This document shows, one piece after another, positions 23,693-36,239 of a stretch of DNA of 64,000 bases. Positions within the stretch are counted from its first letter, which is position 1, and each line of letters begins with the position of its first letter. The notes under the pieces are model-generated. The model did no database searches. It worked only from the letters and a program-made list of their open reading frames with translations, and was not told the origin of the DNA. The translations under genes were made by a program, and so were the position numbers. Origin of the DNA: Benincasa hispida (lineage: Eukaryota; Streptophyta; Magnoliopsida; Cucurbitales; Cucurbitaceae). The DNA lies in NCBI RefSeq assembly GCF_009727055.1, contig NC_052353.1, positions 40,595,729 through 40,659,728 on the forward strand, given 5' to 3'.

Positions 23693-26600
23693 TAAGATGA
23701 TAATGAATAAAAGGTGATTAAAAAAATACAAAAAATGATAAAATTTAAATGAAATATAGTTTGTTAAATGATAGTATGTATAAAACATTAAGTAATATTC
23801 TAATCAAGATAAAAAAAAATTAATTCGAATTTAAAATAATAAAAATAATAAAAATAATACTGTAAAATTTAAAGATATATTATAAATAAAAACAAAATGA
23901 TGATAAACAAATTAAAGATTGATTAATTCTAAATACTTTTGAAAAGTAGTTAAATCAGATCAAAAAAAATAGCTAATATGAATCAATTAGGGGAGAAAAA
24001 AAAAAGAGATTAGTTTATTTTAAATCAATTCATGAGGTGGTTATCAAAATCTAATTTGAATATTAAAAATAAATTCAAATTCCAAAAGATGACAAAAACT
24101 ACGGAATGACACTCATTTTCAATTTTGAAATTGGATCTGTTAGATTATAATAATGATTAATTTGGTTATTAATCAAGCTCTCCAATTACATTTATTTATA
24201 TCCCGGTTATTAATTAAGCTCTCCACTTATTTATATTTTGGTTATTAATAAAACTTTACACTTACACTGTATTTAATATTTCAGACATACAAGTCAACTA
24301 AGAGCAAGTCAGGTATTATCAAAATGTGAGAGTGACTAAATATGAAATATGTACAATTGAATCTAATAACATATACAAAACAAGTTAAACCTTGAAAAAT
24401 ATGAAGAAAAAAATATCCGATAATTTATTAAGAATATGTATAAAATAATGAAAAATAATTCAAATATTTGAATAAATTTAAATTTTGATTAGATAAATAA
24501 AATTTGATAATATATAGATATTTAAAATATAAATTTGATAGAAAAATCTAGATATTCGATTCAAGCGAGATTAATTTGAAAAGTAGTTAAACATAATCTA
24601 AATTAATAATAAAGTATGCATTGAACATTAACTACGTGAAGAAAATCAAGAAGGGTGGTTATTTTGAGAAAGGCGATAATTTTTAGTTTTTGAAATGAAT
24701 CAATTAGAAGGAAAGTGGAGAACTAAGGTATCAGCAATTACTTGTATACGAAACTCTGTCATTGTTTATGATTCTATACTTACCATGTATTTGTATGAAA
24801 CATACTAGACAAGGGTAAAATAGAGATTTGAAAATTCTCAATCATGTACATGTCATGTGAGTTGCCACAAATCTTATTATTTACTATTTTGTCATTTTTC
24901 AAAACCAAACCATAAGCTCCAATTCCTTTAAATGGTTCATTGATCCAACAAAACCCCAAATTTAAAAGGAAAACAAAATTCTTAAAAATATTATTTTGGT
25001 CCCTAAACTTTGGATATCATTTCATTTTAATCTCTATACTTTTAAAATATTTAATTTTAATCTATATACTATCGATAGATCTTAAAATTAATCTTTATTA
25101 TTAAATTATCGTTAACTTCTTCTAATACAAAAAGTTCATATTAGCCTTTCTCCACAAATTTTGGAATATATTCACATTACGTCCTTTTTTCATGAAAATT
25201 ATTATTATTATTTAATTATTTTGAATAAAATTTAACTTCAAATATTCAACAATATTGACTGATTCTAAGATTTATTGAAAGCATAGGAATAAAGTTAGGC
25301 ATTTCAAAGTATAAGAATTAAAATGGTATTTTAAATTTAAAAAAGGGAGAAATCAGTTTTTATTCTTAAACTTTTAAAGATTGTATCCGCTAAAATCTAA
25401 AACCGACAACTAAAACCTTTATGATGTAATTTATAAATATTTTCACTAAATTCCAATTAAATATGATACACAACTCCAATAAAACTATTTTTTCCCAAAA
25501 ATTCTATCGAAGTAGAAAAAGTTGACATCATTTTTCTAAATAAGTTGAAATAATAGAGTAAGACACGAAGATGAAAAATCACTCATACTAATGAAAAACT
25601 ATTACTATCGGATTGGCTATGCTATTTTTACACAAATTTCAAAATGAAAACTTAACAAAGAGTATAAATTAATGTACTTGTAAAAATTTAGGGTTTTATT
25701 AATATAATTATTTTGAAGTTTTAAATGATATACACTCCTAATTTTGGGGTGAATTCACTTTTATCAAAAAAAAAAAAAAAAATGAAAAGGAAAAAAACTT
25801 TTTTATTAGTGCATATGAAAGAAGATAACCACAAGAATGTTTTATTCAAACATTCTTCAAAAAGTAGACTTTATTCCCAAAGCTTCCCTTTTAGATCACT
25901 AGAAACACACTCACTTTTACATTTTCCTCAATAACTTGCTTTTGTAAACTTTTTGGTTCTTAATTTGTGGCAAGCTTTTAATGGCTTAAAATATATATAG
26001 GATAGGTTTCAAAATAAATACTTTAGTTACAAGATTTAAACAATGATCATAAACAATTTCTAGACTTTCAATCGACTAATATATAAATGAACTAGATTTT
26101 TTAATGAGTTAGAAAATCTATTCCGATTTTTTAAAATTTATATGTTTTTCCCTTTTTCTTGTCACATAATTTAATTTTTAATTCTTTTTATTAGTCAACT
26201 AACAGTTCAAGGACCATGTGTAGAAGCATTTTTCAAATCTCGAAGACTAAAATGTTTGTTTTAAAATTTTAGAGACTAAATAGACATCAAGTTTAAATAT
26301 GAAGGGCTGAAAGTGTATTTTATTCTATAATTTTTTTTTAGTACAAAAATTGAACAAAACAGGTATCAAGAATTGAAGGTAACATCCATGCAAATGACAT
26401 CATGTGTCCAAGGTGGATGATTTTCCAGCCAAATTTTATTCCAAAGCATTATTAGATGTGAAAAAAGTCCTAACAAAGTCTTTGTCGTGTTTATCAATTA
26501 AGCATCATTAGAGATTTCTACTATTTTCATGCATGCCAATGACATCATGAGTCAAATTTAATATTAAAACAAAATTTCTATTAAAAAAATATTTAGGTGT

Positions 26601-28501
26601 ATTTTAGATTACACTCATCGCATGTAGGCTTGTACAAAATCTAGATTTTTTGATCTTTTGCTAACATCCGTATGTAATGAAATTACTAAAACGATAAAAA
26701 ATGAACGCATGATGGGGTTTTGCTTCCCGATTCTTGCTCCTCAAGCTTCCTTCATTTTTTGTTTTTTTTTTTTTTTTTTTGTTCTTTGTTCGGGTGCCTC
26801 TTAGATTTGTCTTCTTTGTTTTGTAACAACCTCTTAGATTTTTTTTCCTTCATCCAACAACAATCTCTTAGATTTTTTTTCCTCGTTCTACAACCTCTCT
26901 CTATGCTCTTTGAGCACATTATTCCATCTTTCCTCTTCCCTCTTCTCAATGAGCTTGAATTGTAATCGGACTCTTTCGAAATCAAGAAGCAAAATCTATT
27001 CATCTAGAATCAAGAAATGATGCAAGAATTGAGTAATGGGAAGATTTATGACCATTAAAGAAGCAAATTGAGAAGGAGCGAGATTGAGGAGTAAGAATCA
27101 AGAAGCGAGAGTGAGATCTTCGCCCATCACACATGTATTTTTGTTGTTTTGGTAATTTCACCCTGAAGTAGGTAGAAGGCCAAAAAACTTACGTTTTCAA
27201 AACAATCTCATTTGGTCCCTTAAAAGAAGTCATCTGTTCAAAAATCCTGAGAAAGGGATCTTCTTACTTCTTGTTCGGTCTATTTTTTAATGCGTAATAC
27301 TTCTACATCCCAATCTCAACGAACATAAAAATAATAATAATAATAATAATAATAATCAAAATATTTCAAAAAAAAAAGAAAGCAGGAAGAATTTGACATG
27401 ATAAATTATTATTAGACAATTTGATGAAGGATAGATGTTGTCAACGACGCACTTTTAAGTATTTTTCTTTTTGAATTTCTATTTTGTGTCCGGTTAAAAT
27501 GGGATACACTAAGTATTGCTGTTTTAAAAAAAAAAATTGAATTAAACTTCAATCAGTAATTAAATTAATACTTTTTCTTTAAAATCAAGTATAAAAAGTA
27601 ACGATAAAGTACCAAATTTTTTTTCTTTCTTTTTCTTTTTTAAGATTAAAAAAAACCACCAGTAAAACCATCCAAATCTAACTACAAATCAAAATTGAGC
27701 AGAAATAAATGTTCAAACCTGGCAAAAATGAACCTTCAACCTAGCAACAATTATTATCATTATTATTTTATTTTTATTTTATGACTAGACACAAAAATGC
27801 TCACATACACATCCAAATTCTATAAATAAATAATTTTACAATTTTATTCAAATTAATACTTCAACCTATTTGATTTATGAGTTATGTTTGTACAAAAAAA
27901 TACAAAAAATTCAAACCCTAAACTACTTCAACTCTTTTTTACCCCAATCATGAATTTATGGTTGAATTAAAGAGAAAAATGGTAAAAATAATTCAAAATT
28001 ATATTTAATTAACGAAGGAGAAAAATGAATCAATCTACAAAAAGAAAAAAAAAATTGAAAAGTTTAAAGCAAATCTAGAAAATTCTATCCTTCGACACAG
28101 TCTAACTCTTTCAATATTAAATTGTGCTAGTGACTCGGTTGACCAAGGATAAAATAATGCTAATAATAATACTTAGGGCATGTCTATTTTTCCATCTACA
28201 TCCACATATTATTAAGAGGATTAGATGCTACCTCGACTACATTTATTCTATATAGTCGTCTTTTTGTTATATCGTATATATATATTTATATATATCACAT
28301 GATAAATTTTGATTAGATTAGTACAAATATAGATGCTTTTCTATTATTAAAAAGTAACCATATTATACTAACTTTATTGATATTTTTTTTTCACAAAATA
28401 TAAACACTTTAATAATCCAAGCCTAACTCAACGGTAACTATAATTAAATTCCTTTCTAGTGGGCGAAAAGTTGGATTCCAATCCTCAAGTGGTTGTAAAA
28501 A

Positions 28502-28532
<31 letters not shown>

Positions 28533-28800
28533 TTAATTATTATATATATCATATATCTTTTTAAGTAAAAAGTTTTTTTTGAAGAAAAATGGAACTCAAA
28601 TGTGGGTAAAATAAGGCATAGAAATATAAAGCAAGCAGAGGATGAACAATGGGCAGAGAAAAGTATAAACTTTGTACAGAATCATATTCTTTTCTTTCTT
28701 CTACCTCTGGTTTTTGGGTCTCTTTCCTTTTACATATTCTCTTGTTCCTTGTGGCTGTCCTTCGAACACCACCACAAGTTTTCAACGAATAAAAATCCTT
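23693..28800. other. Gene-free AT-rich DNA
   Basis: No coding region is recognised. It contains remnants of small inverted-repeat elements (for example about 24998-25320), a poly(T) run at 26762-26780 amid T-rich CTTAGATTTT repeats, an (AAT)n tract near 27331-27354 and an (AT)n tract at about 28507-28534. Confidence 0.5.
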
Positions 28801-28807
28801 TTTTCAC

Positions 28808-28815
28808 TATTTAAA
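28808..28815 (+). promoter_or_regulatory. TATA-like box of the EF-hand gene
   Basis: TATTTAAA lies about 160 bp before the start codon, after a pyrimidine-rich stretch. It is plausible as a core promoter but untested. Confidence 0.4.
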
Positions 28816-28975
28816 CCCTTCAAATCCATCTGCCTCCTTCTTAAATTTCAACGCCGATCTTACTCTGTTTCAACTACAAAAACCAGAGCAACCTTGTTTT
28901 CACTACTAAACCACTGAAAATCCATCTGGGTTCCTCTATAATTTGAAGAACAATCTAGCAACCCAACAAAACAAA

Positions 28976-29533
28976 ATGCCAATAAACCCGAATCTCCTTG
29001 ACCTGCAATACAACGTCTCAAAGAAAAAGTTCCTCAGGGAACCTTCCCGGCTGTTCTCCTTCAAGGATCGGCAGAGCTCCGGGCTCCGGCGGGCGCTGCA
29101 GCCGAGCACGGAGGAGATAAAGCAGATCTTCAACAAGTTCGATAGAAACAGAGACGGGAGGATCTCAAAGAATGAATATAGGGGAATTCTGAAAGCGCTC
29201 GGGAGAGAGAATTCAATGGAAGAGGTGCAGAATATTTTCAGGGCGGTGGATGCCGACGGCGATGGGTACATAAACTTGAACGAGTTTATGGAGGTTCACC
29301 GGAGCGGCGGCGGAGTTCAGGCGAGAGAGATTGAATTTGCTTTCAAGACGTTCGATTTGAATGGGGATCGGAAGATTAGTGCAGAGGAAGTGATGAGGGT
29401 GTTGAGGGGATTGGGAGAGAAGTGTAGCATTGAGGATTGCCGGCGGATGGTGAGGGCGGTGGATAACGACGGCGACGGCATGGTGGACATTAATGAGTTT
29501 ATGACTATGATGACTCGCTCTGCAAAGTATTAG
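28976..29533 (+). CDS. Calmodulin-like protein (CML) with four EF-hands
   Basis: This intronless gene encodes 185 aa and starts at the first ATG (MPINPNLLDLQYN). After a roughly 45-residue basic N-terminal extension come four EF-hand loops: D56-E67 (DRNRDGRISKNE), D92-E103 (DADGDGYINLNE), D127-E138 (DLNGDRKISAEE) and D163-E174 (DNDGDGMVDINE). All four keep Asp at loop position 1, Asp/Asn at 3, Asp at 5 and Glu at 12, so all should bind calcium; loop 3 has Arg in place of the usual Gly at position 6. This is the plant calmodulin-like sensor family, expected to change shape on calcium binding and regulate partner proteins. No targeting signal is clear. The gene is far more GC-rich than the DNA around it. 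The CML number is not assigned. Confidence 0.93.
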   Translation: MPINPNLLDLQYNVSKKKFLREPSRLFSFKDRQSSGLRRALQPSTEEIKQIFNKFDRNRDGRISKNEYRGILKALGRENSMEEVQNIFRAVDADGDGYINLNEFMEVHRSGGGVQAREIEFAFKTFDLNGDRKISAEEVMRVLRGLGEKCSIEDCRRMVRAVDNDGDGMVDINEFMTMMTRSAKY

Positions 29534-29639
29534 AGAATGAGTCTTTCTAAGTTTGAGCTTTAAGGGATCTTTAATGGCGTTTCATAGATTGTAAAATTGT
29601 TGGTATAATGTAAAGGCTTTGTGTTAATTTGGAATTACT

Positions 29640-30200
29640 ACTATTTCCATTTCATAACAATTCAACTTCACTTTTTCTTTCTTTCTTTCCTTTTTTTAGT
29701 TATAGGAGGGTAGGTTAGAACAATTGACCTTTTTTAGATTTAATTGGTGTCTAATCCATTAAATTAGGTTTCAATTTGATCGTAACGATTTAATATTTAG
29801 TGTTTAAGTTAAGTATCTACATCAACCGGTCAGAGTTTATAAATATCTTCGTCCTTAAATACAATGTACAAATATTAATGAAATTTGAATAGAATAATAC
29901 TTTGTTCTATCCATCTCTATTGCATCTCCTTCTATATTTGGGCGCAATCTAAGATGCACCCAAGTATTTTTCATATGAAAAATGTTGATAAAAAGTAGTC
30001 AAAATAACTATAATATATGTGCTAATAAGAAGACTTATTATGACTTAATAAAGAAAAGAGTAGGATCTAGCATATGAATGACCTAAAATTGGGAGAAAAA
30101 TGAACTATCATCTACTTTTTAAAATTGAGGGTTTTTGATATTTTACATACGTCATATTTGCTTGAGATTTCCAAAACGGAACCTCAATTACGCAAATTGG
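29640..30200. other. Intergenic, no gene seen
   Basis: This is downstream DNA of the EF-hand gene, AT-rich and without recognised content. Confidence 0.45.
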
Positions 30201-30395
30201 CCTCTCGCTCTCGTTCTCCCACTCTACTCACTCCCTCGATCTCCTCTTTCTCTAAATCTTTACGCTCTCTCGCTCTCACTCGCTCTTGATCTCCTCTCTC
30301 TATAAGTCTCCTCCTCTCACTCGCTCTCAGTCTCCTCTCTCCCTCGCTTCACTCTCTCACTCTTCGCTCTCCTCTTTCTCGGTCTCTTTCTCACC
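30201..30395. repeat. CT-rich polypyrimidine tract
   Basis: Nearly 200 bp consist of CTC, TCGCTCTC and CTCTTTCTC repeats on the plus strand, with a purine-only opposite strand over long stretches. The charged reading frame on the minus strand is a by-product of this composition. Confidence 0.8.
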
Positions 30396-30921
30396 CCATT
30401 ATATCTAATGTCCGCGATGGCCACCAATGATACCTTTGCAATATTTTGATGGCCAACGACGAATGTAGAAAGGGAAAGAAAATGGAGAATGGGCACAACG
30501 AATGGAGAAAGGAAAATAGAAAAGAAAAGGAAGAGGAAGAGTGGAAAAGAAATTAAGGGTAATTTTATAATTTTGATCGATGATGATATAAGCAAGAGGG
30601 CAAAACTTTTAAGTTTCAAAAGGTGAGGCAAAAATCATTTTTACCTTTGGAATTGAGTCTATTATAATTATCTCAAAAGGGTAATAGTTAATGAACTAGA
30701 AGGTTTAAATATTATTTAAGGCCCTGCATTTTTAGTTTTTGTTATTTTAGCATTTATTCTTCTAAAACATGTTTGGGTACTTATATTTTCAACTTTTGTT
30801 CATTTTAGTTTTTGTTCTTTCAAAATCTTTTTATCGGTTTTTATATATTAAAAAGTGACATTTTTTTTATCTCTTCATTTTCATTTTATCAAAATGTTAG
30901 CATGATATTTTATTAACTAAA

Positions 30922-31207
30922 GCCTCGTTTGGTAATCATTTGAGTTTTAGTTTTGTTTTTTAAAATTAAGCCTAAAGATACTATCCCACCTCTAAATTTC
31001 TTCCTTGTTATCAACTTTTTACCAATAGTTTAAAAAACTAAGCCAAATTTAGAAAACTAAAAAAAATATATAACTTTAAAACTTTGTTCTTGGCTAAAAA
31101 TTTGACCATTGTACTAAATAAAAATGAAAATCATAAGAAATTAAGAGGAAATAAGCTTAATTTTCAAAAATAAAAAACAAAAGACGAAATAGTTACCAAA
31201 AGGGATC
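30922..31207 (+). mobile_element. Family A small inverted-repeat element
   Basis: It starts GCCTCGTTTGGTAATCATTT and ends AAAATAGTTACCAAAAGGG, imperfect inverted termini. It shares the internal blocks AATTAAGCCTAAAGA, CACCTCTAAATTTCTT and AACTAAGCCAAATTT with the other copies. Confidence 0.65.
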
Positions 31208-31404
31208 TAATTTTTTTTAAAATATAGCCATAAAATTTTATTAGATGATTTATATTGTGTATACAGTTTCATTCAAAAAAAAATTATAAAAGAAATCAAA
31301 GTGGTCAATTTTTAAAATTACAAAAACCAAAATAAATAAAGTCAAAATTACATAAACTAAAATAAACATTTTAACTGTACAAGAACTAAAATGAACCGAC
31401 ACCT

Positions 31405-32052
31405 AAGGGGTCATTTGTTTTCTTGAGAACGTAGATAACCAAAAAATTTATGTTTGGAATTATAAATGCTCGAAATTTTAGATGTCCTTCATCGTCTTTA
31501 GATAACTATGTTTGTTTTGTAGGAATATTTTTTAAGATATCTGGAAATATTTGGATGATTGTATTTGTTTTGATCTACTCGAGAATGTCTTAAATTTACA
31601 TAATATTCTAAAAATATTTTTACACTAATTTAACATAATTTGAACTTATATAGCATATCTTTTTTATTAATTTGATTTTTTTTTTAAATTAATATAGTTT
31701 TTTTTTTATTTGATTTTCCTCAACAAAATAATATATATTTATTTAACATTGTTTATAGAATAAATATTAATTTTGAATATCTTTCTAAAAAAAATAACTA
31801 CAATATAACTGAAGAGAGTGAAAACATAGTTAATAGTATTTTTTTTTAATTATAAAATGAAAATAAAGAAGAGTGATAATTAAGTATATATGAAAAAAAA
31901 AAAGGGAGGGATTAGAAAAGAAAAAAGGAGATGCCCACAACATGAGAATCCAGAAAATCCATGTTTCAAAAGGGCACTAAAAACTCTCGAGACGTCCTCC
32001 ATAAAGCAACTATCTATTCCATGGGAATCTCCATGAAACAAATAACCCTTAA
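31405..32052. mobile_element. Non-autonomous TIR element, about 650 bp
   Basis: The left end AAGGGGTCATTTGTTT and the right end (minus strand) TAAGGGTTATTTGTTT form a 16-bp imperfect inverted repeat. The interior is AT-rich without genes. The ends resemble hAT-type MITEs, but no 8-bp target duplication is visible. Confidence 0.45.
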
Positions 32053-34298
32053 AAGTAAACAACAACATCTTAACTAAAGTAATCTTTTAAATATTTTATT
32101 GTTTAAGAATTATTTGTTCACATTCATCATTTCCTAAAATTGAGACATTATTACGTTATTTTAACCCTCTCAGAAAATTGATCTTTTACATTTCAAAGAA
32201 ATGTCTTTGATGTATTACAATTGGATAACATGGTTGTGTAACATGTTTGTTTAACATTTTACAAAGTTATAAACTTACTATTAAATTTTCCAATCTATAC
32301 TAAATTTACGAAAGTAACGCTATAACTTGTTTTAGTACAATAAAAATGGAGGATTCAAAACAGACTTTTTGATCGCTAACAAATATGTAAAAGACATTTA
32401 AGAAATATTCTTGAAGCTTTTTTTGCATTATAAGAGTTGAAAGCAAAAAAGATGAAGTCTTAGTGTTAGTGAGAGATCCTAATTCCTATCCTATCACACA
32501 TAGTTTTTAAACAAAGTAAAAATTCTACGCAAATATCATTTATAAACATGTCAATATGCATCATATTCCATTCAATTTTCCAAAATAGAATTAACTCTTG
32601 GTGGAATACTTTTAGGTAATAATTTTGTAAATAAGTCAAAGTTTATTGTTTGTCATTGTCATTAGATGCTCTAATATTACAAAATTTTCAAGAATGGGTG
32701 TATTGAGTTTTTAAGATGTTTTCTTAGTCACTTGTTAAGAATAGGTTTAAAAGCACTTTTTAAATAATTGTATGACATTTTAAATCATTGATTTTATAAA
32801 AAAAAAAAATTAATTTAAAGTGTCATAATTATTTTAAATAATAATTAAAGAATTGCATTAGAGATCTTTTTAATCTATTTTTCAAAATATTTTTAATCTA
32901 TTAAAAAATAAAAATAAAAAAGAAAGAAAGGACCAGAGGCTAAGCCAAATTACAATTTGAAAACATATTAACCAATCATGATATAATTCAAACATTTCGG
33001 GACTAAATACGGATTTGAAATGCATTTTCAAATATTTAATTGAGAAACAAGTGATTTTAGAAAAAATTGAAATGTATGACATGCACTCAAAATAACTTTT
33101 GAAGTATATTTTCAACAATTTTTACCAAATGTGTTTAAATAAAAATTAGTTTTTGAAAAATATTCTTTTTCTTTGACTCTAAAATTATATTCATTTCTAT
33201 TATCCATCAATAAGTATATCAAGCAAAAGATCCATTTTTAAAACAAGTGAGCACAAACGATATTCTTAAAATAACCGAAAAGTTTTTAATCATTTTGAAA
33301 AGTGAGCATTAACGAAATTTTTAATCGATTTTTAAATTTTAAGAATCAAATCAGCATTAAGATTTTATAATTCGAGATTAAAAGGACACATTAACCAATG
33401 AAAAAGGAAAGCATGAAATTGATTAGAAAAATAGAGAAATTAAACATTCTAAAGAAGTCCCAATATAGTTCCAAAAGCAAAATCGCCCTACACATGAACC
33501 AAGATAAATAAGACACCAATTATCATCTAAAAGACCGATGATCTGTCTCTACCCTATAATTGTGGAACCGAAAAGAGAAAAAAGGGAAAAAAAACTAAAA
33601 TTTGAAAATAGATAGACTTTTCATTCCAGACCAATCTAAGTATTCATTCCATACCAATCTACGTATAGTTCAAGTAGTTAGACATTATCACTCAAGACAG
33701 TGGAAGACCATGGAAAATCAGTGAACCAACAAAATGCTGACTCTTTCTGCTCAGTGGAAGAAAAGAATCCTAGAGGATATGACATGAAATGTTTATAAAA
33801 TGCAAGGGCATTGTTCATGCAATTCAGAACAGTAATAAAGAGAATCAAAAAATGGATGTTAAAAAAGGGGTTGTATCCAAGCTTTGTAGGATATATCTAT
33901 TAGACAGAAGAGATGGATGAAAGTAACTGCTGTTCTTCTTAACAAATCCAAAGCATGTCCCTCTTAAAATGTTTAACAAATTACCACATTTTTAAGAAGG
34001 ATTCAAGGAATGCCATTGGGATGTTTTCTTTTTGCAAAATGCTTACATGTCATCTTTCAGGGAGAATAAAACTAGCGCTTTCCAATTCAATTCAACAATA
34101 AAAAGCTGGAAAAGAAGAAAAAAATATGATTATAAGACTAAGGATAAGCAGACCGTACATTATAAAGAAATGGCTAGCTCATCTCCGATCAGTAAGCTTG
34201 TTCCCGGGTTCGCATAAGGATATTGATGGTTTGGCACTCGACTATTGAGAAGATAAACTCATCAGGTACATGTTGAGGGTTGTTGTAGAATAAATGGT
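32053..34298. other. Gene-free AT-rich DNA and 3' flank of the PPR gene
   Basis: No recognised coding sequence. The last few hundred bases should hold the 3' UTR of the minus-strand PPR gene. Confidence 0.45.
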
Positions 34299-36083
34299 TT
34301 ACCAGTAATCCCCACAAGAACATTTACCATCCTTAAAATGATGGAACCGTTTGTTGTCTCTTACAATTAACTCTCTCCCAACAATTCTAGACATGATTTT
34401 GATGGCATTGTGACAGTCACCACAGATCCTTAGGTTCTTAATGATCCTAAGAGGCGTCCGTGCTGGAGTACTTATCAATCCGTATGCGATTGCTAATCGT
34501 TCACTATGATACAGCAATGCCTGCTCTTTGGCCTCTTGATCGATATCGTGAAGAACATATCTAGTATCTGGCACATACCCTTGTTCTTTCATTGCCTTCA
34601 AAGCTTTTAATTTTTCATCATCTTTGTAGAGAGTTGGATTTCTGAATTCACTAATCCTGTTCTTCCCATCAAGCATGTTAATTGCAGACCGCTTTTTGGG
34701 CGGTGGCGTCGGTATCTTATTATAGACAGCTTTCGTTGGGTCCAGATCAACAATTAGCTCCTCCGCATAGTCCTCAAGATCAACATCTCCATGAATTCTA
34801 GCATAATTCTTTAAAGTCTCCCACACCTCGACCGTGGGCTCCATTGGCAGTTTCTCAACATACTCAAAAGCCTCATTGATATGTCCAGGTTCTCCAAGAA
34901 TACCTAAAAGCCCTAAATAACTATCCATGTCAGGGGTAATATGATAATCATTTTTCATTGACTCGAAGTACAGAAATCCTTCTTCCACAGCATTTGCACT
35001 AGCACAAGCTGACATAACAAAAAGAAAAGTTTGTGAATTGGGTTGCAATCCTAGCTTCTTCATGTTCTCAAATAACTCCAGACCCTCATCACCCAATCCA
35101 TTATCAGCATATCCTTTCATCATGAAATGCCAAGAATCAATATTTCTATCAGGCATATGGTCGAACACTCTCTGTGCATCACTCATGCTTCCACATCTCC
35201 CATACATCTCGAGCACTTTATTATTCAATTGCAGATCACTTCTACAAGTTGACTGTAAAAAGTAATCATGAACTACTTTAGCATTGTCAAATGATTTAGA
35301 CTTCCCACATAGTTCAAACAACAGATGGAAACAATCAGCATCAGCTTTAACACCTTCTTTCAATAATTCAACAGCTTCTTTCATCTTCCCCTCTCCACAA
35401 ACGCGCCGCAGTTCATCAATACGAGATACAAAAGCATTTGGTTCTTGATTTTGAGCACCAAGCCTTTGAATCCCAGCTTGGTTATTCAACTGATTAGAAT
35501 ACTCTACTTGAGGGTTCCGCTGTTCAGGCCTTCCGGACTGTGGGTATCCTTGATTTTGATTGTTCCATTGGTTAGGACCTCTTTCTTGCTGATATTTGAA
35601 ATTTTGAGGGTTCGGCTGTGAAGGATTTTGATACTGCGGGTAGCTTTGATTTGGAGGATTCCACGAATTAGGGTTACCGGCTTGAGTATATCTCTGACCC
35701 TGAAGAGAGAATCCAGGATTGGGTTGAGGGCTCTGATTCTGACTTCGATAATTGAATTGATTACTAGGGCTTCCCTGTTGAACATAATCGCGATTCTGAA
35801 ACTCCGAGAACGACTGGTTATTAAAATTTCCATTCGGAGGATGAACCTGGCTCCCCCGCTGGGCCTGACGATATCGAGGATCAGACGAAGAAGGTTGTTG
35901 CGGCGGAGGAGGAAAATTTGAGAAATCGTTAGGGATTGCTGAGGTGCTTAGGGCTTTGATTAGGGTATCTGTTTGGTCTCCGCAAGTGAAGGTGAAACGA
36001 GAAGGGAGAGGAGACCGTACCTTGAAGAAGGAGGAGAGAAGAATGGGGGTTCGAGCACGCCGGGCCGCCATGAGAGACGCCAT
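34299..36083 (-). CDS. DYW2: PPR protein of the DYW class, DYW2-like (At2g15690-type)
   Basis: This is a single exon of 594 aa starting at the ATG at 36083. An Arg-rich N-terminus ([16 protein letters not shown]) suggests an organelle transit peptide. Residues about 55-215 are a low-complexity Q/N/P/S-rich region with repeated NP..YPQ motifs. About 218-430 hold a short PPR tract, followed by the E/E+ region ([20 protein letters not shown]) and a C-terminal DYW domain. The deaminase-like zinc ligands are intact: H526-S-E528, C554-x-x-C557-H, then C588-x-C590 and the terminal DYW. The long Q/N-rich N-terminus, few PPRs and overall layout fit Arabidopsis DYW2, which supplies a DYW domain to PPR-E+ proteins in C-to-U RNA editing in mitochondria and plastids. 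That function is inferred from the family. MEF8-type paralogues are the alternative. Confidence 0.9.
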   Translation of the reverse strand: MASLMAARRARTPILLSSFFKVRSPLPSRFTFTCGDQTDTLIKALSTSAIPNDFSNFPPPPQQPSSSDPRYRQAQRGSQVHPPNGNFNNQSFSEFQNRDYVQQGSPSNQFNYRSQNQSPQPNPGFSLQGQRYTQAGNPNSWNPPNQSYPQYQNPSQPNPQNFKYQQERGPNQWNNQNQGYPQSGRPEQRNPQVEYSNQLNNQAGIQRLGAQNQEPNAFVSRIDELRRVCGEGKMKEAVELLKEGVKADADCFHLLFELCGKSKSFDNAKVVHDYFLQSTCRSDLQLNNKVLEMYGRCGSMSDAQRVFDHMPDRNIDSWHFMMKGYADNGLGDEGLELFENMKKLGLQPNSQTFLFVMSACASANAVEEGFLYFESMKNDYHITPDMDSYLGLLGILGEPGHINEAFEYVEKLPMEPTVEVWETLKNYARIHGDVDLEDYAEELIVDLDPTKAVYNKIPTPPPKKRSAINMLDGKNRISEFRNPTLYKDDEKLKALKAMKEQGYVPDTRYVLHDIDQEAKEQALLYHSERLAIAYGLISTPARTPLRIIKNLRICGDCHNAIKIMSRIVGRELIVRDNKRFHHFKDGKCSCGDYW

Positions 36084-36239
36084 TTCTGATCGGGAAAGGC
36101 CTAAACCCTAAGGAAAGGTTCAGAGAAACCTCAGTTACTGAAAGCTTGATCGAGGAAGACGAAAAATTAGATCAACTATTTTACAGAAAAATTACATTGG
36201 GCTTGATGTGGCCTTAGACCTTGGCCCATTTTTTAAGGC

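Noticed and set aside
26720..27003. Overlapping frames rich in Phe or Lys around 26.7-27.0 kb
   Set aside because: Low-complexity T-run sequence read in both directions, with no domain.
27331..27354. CRISPR-like repeats or similar ordered arrays
   Set aside because: All short arrays here ((AAT)n, (AT)n, GATAGACA palindromes) lack unique spacers of constant length; this is a plant genome.
28943..28975. N-terminal extension of the EF-hand protein from 28943
   Set aside because: The codon there is TTG, not ATG; the first ATG is at 28976.
30317..30631. Minus-strand frame of 104 aa with an Arg/Lys-rich end
   Set aside because: It crosses the CT-rich tract; the charged residues come from purine repeats and not from a protein family.
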